Origin: JBOGWA01 sp050693155
GTDB taxonomy: Bacteria > Actinomycetota > UBA4738 > CALAEC01
NCBI GenBank assembly: GCA_050693155.1
Contig: JBOGWA010000050.1
Location: 1-10,044, forward strand
DNA: 10,044 nucleotides
Direction: 5' to 3'
The position numbers and the translations under genes were made by a program. Each line of letters begins with the position of its first letter. The stretch's first letter is position 1. This document shows positions 6,801 to 10,044 of this stretch, in pieces. The notes beneath the pieces were generated by a model. The model did not search any database. It was given only the letters and a program-made list of their open reading frames with translations, and was not told the DNA's origin.

Positions 6801-6947
6801 ATGAAGTGGGAGTACGCGACGGTTCCGCTGATCGAGCACGCGACACAAGAGATCCTCAACCAATGGGGTGACGATGGTTGGGAGCTCGTGTCCGTCTTGC
6901 AGGGACCACAGGGGATCGTGGCCTATTTGAAACGGCCTAAGGAATAG
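6801..6947 (+). CDS. Small conserved actinobacterial protein, 48 residues (DUF4177-like)
   Basis: ATG 6801 to TAG 6945-6947 encodes 48 residues that begin MKWEYATVPLIEHATQEI and end GPQGIVAYLKRPKE, with a central QWGDDGWELVSVLQ. The MKWEY...DGWELV...YLKRP pattern matches a very small protein I know as widely conserved in actinobacteria and usually annotated as hypothetical or DUF4177. The strong Shine-Dalgarno GGGGAGG (6787-6793), seven bases from the ATG, supports expression. It sits 42 bp after the CoA-binding gene on the same strand and probably ends that run; in other actinobacteria I recall it near RidA, NUDIX and MBL-fold genes. It is probably cytoplasmic and could form a compact beta fold. 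The function is unknown, and its size makes it easy for gene finders to miss. Confidence 0.85.
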   Translation: MKWEYATVPLIEHATQEILNQWGDDGWELVSVLQGPQGIVAYLKRPKE

Positions 6948-6956
6948 CGTGGCCGG

Positions 6957-8144
6957 TTAGCCGCCGGCACGTCGGCGCCGTATGAGAACCGCTGCCAGGC
7001 CGAGGAGCGCGACGCCGCCGACGCCGATGATCCAGGGCAGGGGTGACGCGTCACCGCTCGGGCTCACGGGCATCGCCCGGGTGGGCATCGGCGTCGTTGG
7101 GGTCTCGGGAGCGGGAATGTCGCCTGGGAGCCGGATGATGGATTCTGCCGTCGCGACGTAGAGGCGGCCGTCCGGCCCCATCTGGACGTCGGTGATTCCC
7201 GGCAGCCCCGAGAGGATGATCTCGTGCTTGGCGACCGCGAGCCGGTCGTCCGTCAGCCGCGCGCGATGGAGCTGTCCTTGGAAGTCGCCGAAGAACAGCG
7301 CGTCCTGGCTCGCCCGGTCGAGAAGCGGAGCTGCGTACACGGCGCACCCCGTGGGGACGATGATCTCCGGGAAATCGAGCTCGGGATCGACGAATTCCGG
7401 CTCTCCTCCAGGACCCAGCACGTTCGGCCACCCATAATTTGCGCCGCGCTCGATTCGGTTCAGCTCGTCGTGGCTATTCGGGCCATTCTCCGTTTCCCAG
7501 AGATTCCCGGTGAGGGGGTCGAAGCAGATCCCGAACGAGTTCCTGTGCCCGATCGAATACGCGGGGTTGTCCGAGCCGAAGGGGTTGTCATCGGGGACGC
7601 TTCCGTCCGGGTTGAGGCGAAGGATCTTGCCGCCTGGGTCGTTTTCGTCCTGGGCTCGCGCTTCGTCATGGACCTCACCGATCACCACGTAGAGCTCGCC
7701 GTCCGGTCCGAACGCGATGTCGCCCCCGTTGTGGTACCTGCCGACGGGGAGGCCATCGAACACGCTCTCCATCTCGGTTCCCAGGTCACCCTCGGCTCGG
7801 ACCCGAACGATACGGTTCCGCTCATCGGCCGAGTAGTAGAGATAGACCCAGGGCTCTTCCGGGAAATCGGGATGTAACGCCAGACCGAGCAGACCCGTCT
7901 CGAGGGTGCTCGTGTTCACCGAGAGGGTCACGAACGGCTCGGGAAGAACACGTCCGTCCCGGACGATGCGCACCCGTCCGGTGTCTTTCTCGGTGAAGAA
8001 CAGGCGTCCGTCGGGCGCGAACGCCATGTTCGTCGGAAAGTCGAGGCCGTCGACGAAGACCTCGAACTCGAGTTGTGCTCCGGCGGGATTCGCGGCGGCG
8101 AGAAGAAGGAGCGCCACCGCGAACCCGGCGAGTCGAGCCTTCAC
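6957..8144 (-). CDS. PQQ-dependent sugar dehydrogenase-like protein (GSDH family), secreted and membrane-anchored
   Basis: The protein has 395 residues and starts with GTG. It has an N-terminal Sec signal (VKARLAGFAVALLLLAAANP, cut near AGA), then a six-bladed beta-propeller of the glucose/sorbosone dehydrogenase type, as in YliI/Asd enzymes that oxidise aldoses outside the cytoplasm with PQQ. Family landmarks are GLPVGRYHNGGDIAFGPDG with H138 in the catalytic-base position, AQDENDPGGKILRLNPDGS (164-182), YSIGHRNSFGICFDP with R201 and N202, and GANYGWP (234-240). LWETENGP (215-222) stands where many members have EHGP. After a Pro/Thr-rich spacer (344-369), residues 370-388 form a transmembrane helix followed by RRRRAGG, so the C-terminus should anchor it to the membrane. 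The start overlaps the TetR stop as GTGA, so expression should follow that regulator. PQQ use is inferred from family; some relatives lack activity. Confidence 0.88.
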   Translation of the reverse strand: MKARLAGFAVALLLLAAANPAGAQLEFEVFVDGLDFPTNMAFAPDGRLFFTEKDTGRVRIVRDGRVLPEPFVTLSVNTSTLETGLLGLALHPDFPEEPWVYLYYSADERNRIVRVRAEGDLGTEMESVFDGLPVGRYHNGGDIAFGPDGELYVVIGEVHDEARAQDENDPGGKILRLNPDGSVPDDNPFGSDNPAYSIGHRNSFGICFDPLTGNLWETENGPNSHDELNRIERGANYGWPNVLGPGGEPEFVDPELDFPEIIVPTGCAVYAAPLLDRASQDALFFGDFQGQLHRARLTDDRLAVAKHEIILSGLPGITDVQMGPDGRLYVATAESIIRLPGDIPAPETPTTPMPTRAMPVSPSGDASPLPWIIGVGGVALLGLAAVLIRRRRAGG

Positions 8145-8755
8145 CGGGGCGGCGCGAGCGCCTTTCGCATCAACTCGTTCGCGGCAGCGATCAGTCGAAT
8201 GCGGTCCAGCTCGCCCTCGTAGAGGATCGAATGCTGAAGCGTCCCGTCGATCGCGTGCGAGAGCAGCGCCGCGGTCATGAGCGGATCGGCCACGCGAAAG
8301 GCGCTCGCCTCGATGCCCGCTTGAATGCCGGCGGCCATCATCATCACGAGCTTGCCCTGGCACTCCGCGAAGAGGCGGTTCGAGTCGGGTGTGTGGCCCT
8401 CTTGGGCGAAGATCTGGATCATGCTGCGGTGTTCGAGCATGAAGTCGATCATGCTGGTCACGGTCGTCTCTGCGAGCGCCCACCAGTCGTCCTTTCCAAT
8501 CCGCTCCGAAAGTTCGCCCGCGCGCGCGACGAGCTCGTCGACAAAGCGCTGCTTGAGCGATCCAAGGAGCTGTTCCTTCGAGTCGAAGTACAGGTAGAAG
8601 GTGCCCTTCGCGACCCCCGCGGTCCTCGTGACATCTTCGACCGTGGACTCGTGAACACCCTTCCGGGTGAAGGCCTCGATCGCGGCGTCCAGAAGGTCTT
8701 GCCGCCGCTCCTCGGGCGCCTTGACCGCCCGTCTCTGCTCCGTGCGGGTCCTCAT
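8141..8755 (-). CDS. TetR/AcrR-family transcriptional regulator
   Basis: This protein of about 204 residues has normal TetR length. The N-terminal DNA-binding domain reads RRQDLLDAAIEAFTRKG, then TVEDVTRTAGVAKGTFYLYF with the helix-turn-helix near residues 39-58, then DSKEQLLGSLKQRF. The C-terminal ligand-binding half is helical with no recognisable specificity; SHAIDGTLQHSILYEG near its end is a common TetR pattern. The start is GTG 8758 or the adjacent ATG 8755. There is no Shine-Dalgarno, and a TATGCT (8778-8773) upstream suggests a leaderless or almost leaderless transcript. A perfect palindrome lies 2-5 bases upstream of the start, the position expected for autorepression. Its stop overlaps the GTG start of the sugar-dehydrogenase gene, so it probably controls that gene. 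The inducer is unknown. Confidence 0.93.
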   Translation of the reverse strand: MRTRTEQRRAVKAPEERRQDLLDAAIEAFTRKGVHESTVEDVTRTAGVAKGTFYLYFDSKEQLLGSLKQRFVDELVARAGELSERIGKDDWWALAETTVTSMIDFMLEHRSMIQIFAQEGHTPDSNRLFAECQGKLVMMMAAGIQAGIEASAFRVADPLMTAALLSHAIDGTLQHSILYEGELDRIRLIAAANELMRKALAPPR

Positions 8756-8759
8756 CACG

Positions 8760-8787
8760 TTGACCGGCGGTCAGCATACGGTATCGT
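8760..8787 (+). promoter_or_regulatory. Candidate promoter for the FecR-domain gene (TTGACC-N16-TATCGT)
   Basis: TTGACC (8760-8765) and TATCGT (8782-8787) are 16 bp apart and close to the housekeeping -35/-10 consensus. Transcription would begin near 8794 and give a leader of about 120 bases. The palindrome at 8761-8773 covers the -35 box. Confidence 0.45.
8761..8773. promoter_or_regulatory. Probable TetR operator, palindrome TGACCG-G-CGGTCA
   Basis: A perfect 13-bp inverted repeat lies immediately upstream of the tetR start. It has the size and symmetry of TetR-family operators. It overlaps the -35 of the rightward promoter candidate and the likely transcription start of tetR, so binding would be expected to block both directions. 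Assignment to this TetR is inference from proximity. Confidence 0.65.
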
Positions 8788-8789
8788 GA

Positions 8790-8843
8790 GGGCGCCTCGG
8801 CGCCCGGAGTCGAGATGTGATGAGGAGCACACTCGATGTGTGC
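8790..8843 (+). other. Two strong hairpins in the leader region of the FecR-domain gene
   Basis: GGGCGC-CTCG-GCGCCC (8790-8805) and GCACAC-TCGAT-GTGTGC (8827-8843) are perfect 6-bp stems with loops of 4 and 5 bases. A GGCGCC palindrome follows in CTGGCGCCG near 8862-8867. They do not match a riboswitch class I can name. Neither stem has a following T-run, so terminators are unlikely. They may stabilise the leader. Confidence 0.4.
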
Positions 8844-8914
8844 CGCGGGTGACAGACGCCTGGCGCCGTACGTTCTCTACTACCGGGTGACTGCGAGGAA
8901 AAGGAGCACAGGCG

Positions 8915-10044
8915 TTGCGCGCACGTAGAAGACTCGTGATCGGAACCTCGGTGGCGGCCTTTGCCGCCGTCGTCGCCGGCTACTTCGTTCTAACCGCGGG
9001 TCCTGCCACCGCGAAGCAGTTCGCCACCCTCCATCCGCTCGAGGGTGCCGTCGATGTCCGGGATGCCGGAGCGTCCGTATTCCATGGGGGCATGGACGGA
9101 GAGAGCCTCCAGCAGGGAGATGTGATCCGGACCGCCGAGGACGGCAGGGCCGAGATCGAATACTTCGAGGGAAGCTTGACCCGCCTCGACTACGACACGG
9201 AGTTCACACTGGTTGAGCTGTCGACCCAGGAAGGCGGGGCTGGAACGGTCATTTCGGCGACGCAGGGCGAGACGGGGAAGAGCTTCCACCGGGTCGAGGA
9301 GCTTCTCGATGCCCAGAGCCGCTACGAAGTATCGACGCCGACCGTCACGGCTTTCGTTCGCGGGACGCAGTTCGGCTTGGTCGGCAATCAGGTCTGGTGC
9401 TTCGAGGGGACTGTCCAAGTTGGGGAAGAGTTGTGCACTGAGGGAAACGGGGCGCTCGGACTTCCCAACGGAAACACGATCCTGTTCCCCCTCTCATGGC
9501 AGCTCCAGGACCCCTGGTCGTGCTTCAACGCCGTCGGCACGTGCGAGGAGGGGGACTCGGGGAAGCCGGGCCGGACACCGAAGCCCAAGGCGGACACGGG
9601 GGGGTCAAGCGGCTTGGGCCTCGGACTCGAGACCGCACCGGGCGTCGTCACCAACGGCGGCGGGGGTGGCGACGGCCAGGGAAACCCGAACCAGCAACCG
9701 CCTCCGCAAGACCTGCCGCCCGAGAACCCGCCTCCTGACAACCAACCACCGCAACAGACACCGTCGAACGAGCCCCCTCCGCAAAACCAGCCTCCCCAGG
9801 AGCCGCCTCCCCAGGAGCCGCCTCCCACGGAGCCACCCCCCCCGCAGGAGCCACCACCTCCTCAGGGGAACTCCCCCGACTGCAACTCCGTGCACAATCC
9901 CAGCTGCGAGGATCACGGCAACCGCAACGGCGGTACCCCACCTGGTCAGGGCGGGGAAAACCCCGGGAACGGAAACGGCCAGGGCTCTGGCGCGAGTGGG
10001 GGACTCCTGGTTGTTCTGCCGGGACTTGCCCGGCGGGGCCGGAC
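8915..10044 (+). CDS. Exported FecR-domain protein with proline-rich tail (3' end outside window)
   Basis: TTG 8915 opens 376 codons with no stop before the edge. The start is set by AAAAGGAG (8899-8906), eight bases upstream, and by an in-frame TGA at 8888-8890 with no ATG in between. Residues 7-27 form one hydrophobic helix after a basic start (MRARRRLVIG), either a signal peptide ending near ATA at 31-33 or an anchor. A FecR-type domain follows: LHPLEGAVDVRD (39-50), LQQGDVIRTAEDGRAEIEYF (about 59-78), then STPTVTAFVRGTQFGLVG, the usual VRGTxF signature, near 142-159. Paired cysteines surround this end. Residues 262-317 are a Pro/Gln/Glu-rich stalk, followed by a Gly/Asn-rich segment with C323 and C331. 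No FecI-type sigma factor or FecA receptor is adjacent, so classical iron signalling is unlikely; an extracytoplasmic sensing or cell-wall role is inferred. The TetR operator upstream suggests shared control. Confidence 0.85.
   Translation, partial: MRARRRLVIGTSVAAFAAVVAGYFVLTAGPATAKQFATLHPLEGAVDVRDAGASVFHGGMDGESLQQGDVIRTAEDGRAEIEYFEGSLTRLDYDTEFTLVELSTQEGGAGTVISATQGETGKSFHRVEELLDAQSRYEVSTPTVTAFVRGTQFGLVGNQVWCFEGTVQVGEELCTEGNGALGLPNGNTILFPLSWQLQDPWSCFNAVGTCEEGDSGKPGRTPKPKADTGGSSGLGLGLETAPGVVTNGGGGGDGQGNPNQQPPPQDLPPENPPPDNQPPQQTPSNEPPPQNQPPQEPPPQEPPPTEPPPPQEPPPPQGNSPDCNSVHNPSCEDHGNRNGGTPPGQGGENPGNGNGQGSGASGGLLVVLPGLARRGR
9698..9865 (+). repeat. Proline-rich low-complexity tract with a 15-bp tandem repeat
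   Basis: The tract encodes PPP(Q/E/T)-type repeats within the FecR-domain protein. The 15-base unit cctccccaggagccg occurs exactly twice (9791-9805 and 9806-9820), with a diverged third copy (cctcccacggagcca, 9821-9835). It is a likely site of length change by slippage and of assembly error. Confidence 0.8.

Noticed and set aside
6957..8777. 606-codon frame that would fuse a long N-terminus to the sugar dehydrogenase
   Set aside because: Its first 211 codons are the shifted frame of tetR. The real start is GTG 8144, which gives a signal peptide and a GTGA overlap with the tetR stop.
8788..8914. Riboswitch (c-di-GMP type) in the FecR leader
   Set aside because: Hairpins exist, but the conserved GGCAAACC and ACGCAAAGCC blocks of that class are missing and the stems do not fit another class I know.
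9388..9941. Gly/Trp-rich minus-strand frames opposite the FecR tail
   Set aside because: They are the reverse reading of proline codons (CCN gives NGG), not a glycine-rich protein gene.
1..10044. CRISPR array, tRNA/rRNA genes, insertion sequence or prophage
   Set aside because: No regularly spaced direct repeats, no cloverleaf with a CCA end, and no transposase, integrase or terminal inverted repeats were seen.

Overview
This 10 kb window of high-GC DNA looks like a chromosomal segment of an actinobacterium (Actinomycetota), probably an uncultivated lineage. Four things point there: dense GC-ending codons; GTG and TTG starts; a 48-residue protein beginning MKWEYATVPLIEHA that resembles a small family I know mainly from actinobacteria; and an F420-hydrogenase beta-subunit-like (FrhB) protein. 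I cannot place it to class. There are no rRNA, tRNA, CRISPR, transposase or phage genes.

Layout from left to right. A secreted RTX-type calcium-binding repeat protein runs off the left edge on the minus strand (1-948). A short intergenic region with two small hairpins (949-1047) separates it from a YyaL/SPATA20-type thioredoxin-domain protein, also on the minus strand (1048-3090). Divergent from that is an unrecognised 82-residue acidic protein (3135-3383). Its stop codon interlocks with the stop of a minus-strand FrhB/FdhB-like iron-sulfur flavoprotein (3380-4546). Upstream of the FrhB-like gene on the same strand lies an IscA/ErpA-type iron-sulfur carrier gene (4598-4942), so the two probably form a unit in which a cluster carrier is co-expressed with a likely two-cluster client.

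Divergent from the carrier gene, with only about 10 bp between start codons, is a plus-strand run of four closely spaced genes: a short-chain dehydrogenase without the usual YxxxK motif (4953-5765), a CoA-pyrophosphatase-type NUDIX hydrolase (5775-6332), a YccU-type CoA-binding protein (6336-6758) and the 48-residue protein (6801-6947). Two of the four are CoA-related. The run converges 9 bp from the end of a minus-strand two-gene operon: a TetR-family regulator (8141-8755) whose stop overlaps the GTG start of a secreted, C-terminally membrane-anchored PQQ sugar-dehydrogenase-like protein (6957-8144).

The 8756-8914 intergenic region holds a perfect 13-bp palindrome that overlaps both a plausible rightward promoter and the probable leftward transcription start, followed by a structured leader. 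It leads to a TTG-initiated exported FecR-domain protein with a proline-rich tail, cut by the right edge (8915-10044). The TetR protein may therefore control both its own operon and the FecR gene.

Most of the window is ordinary housekeeping and cell-surface content. I found no clearly new multi-gene system. The best leads are the atypical SDR, the shared TetR operator, the anchored sugar dehydrogenase, the FecR protein without an adjacent sigma factor, and the iron-sulfur carrier/FrhB-like pair.
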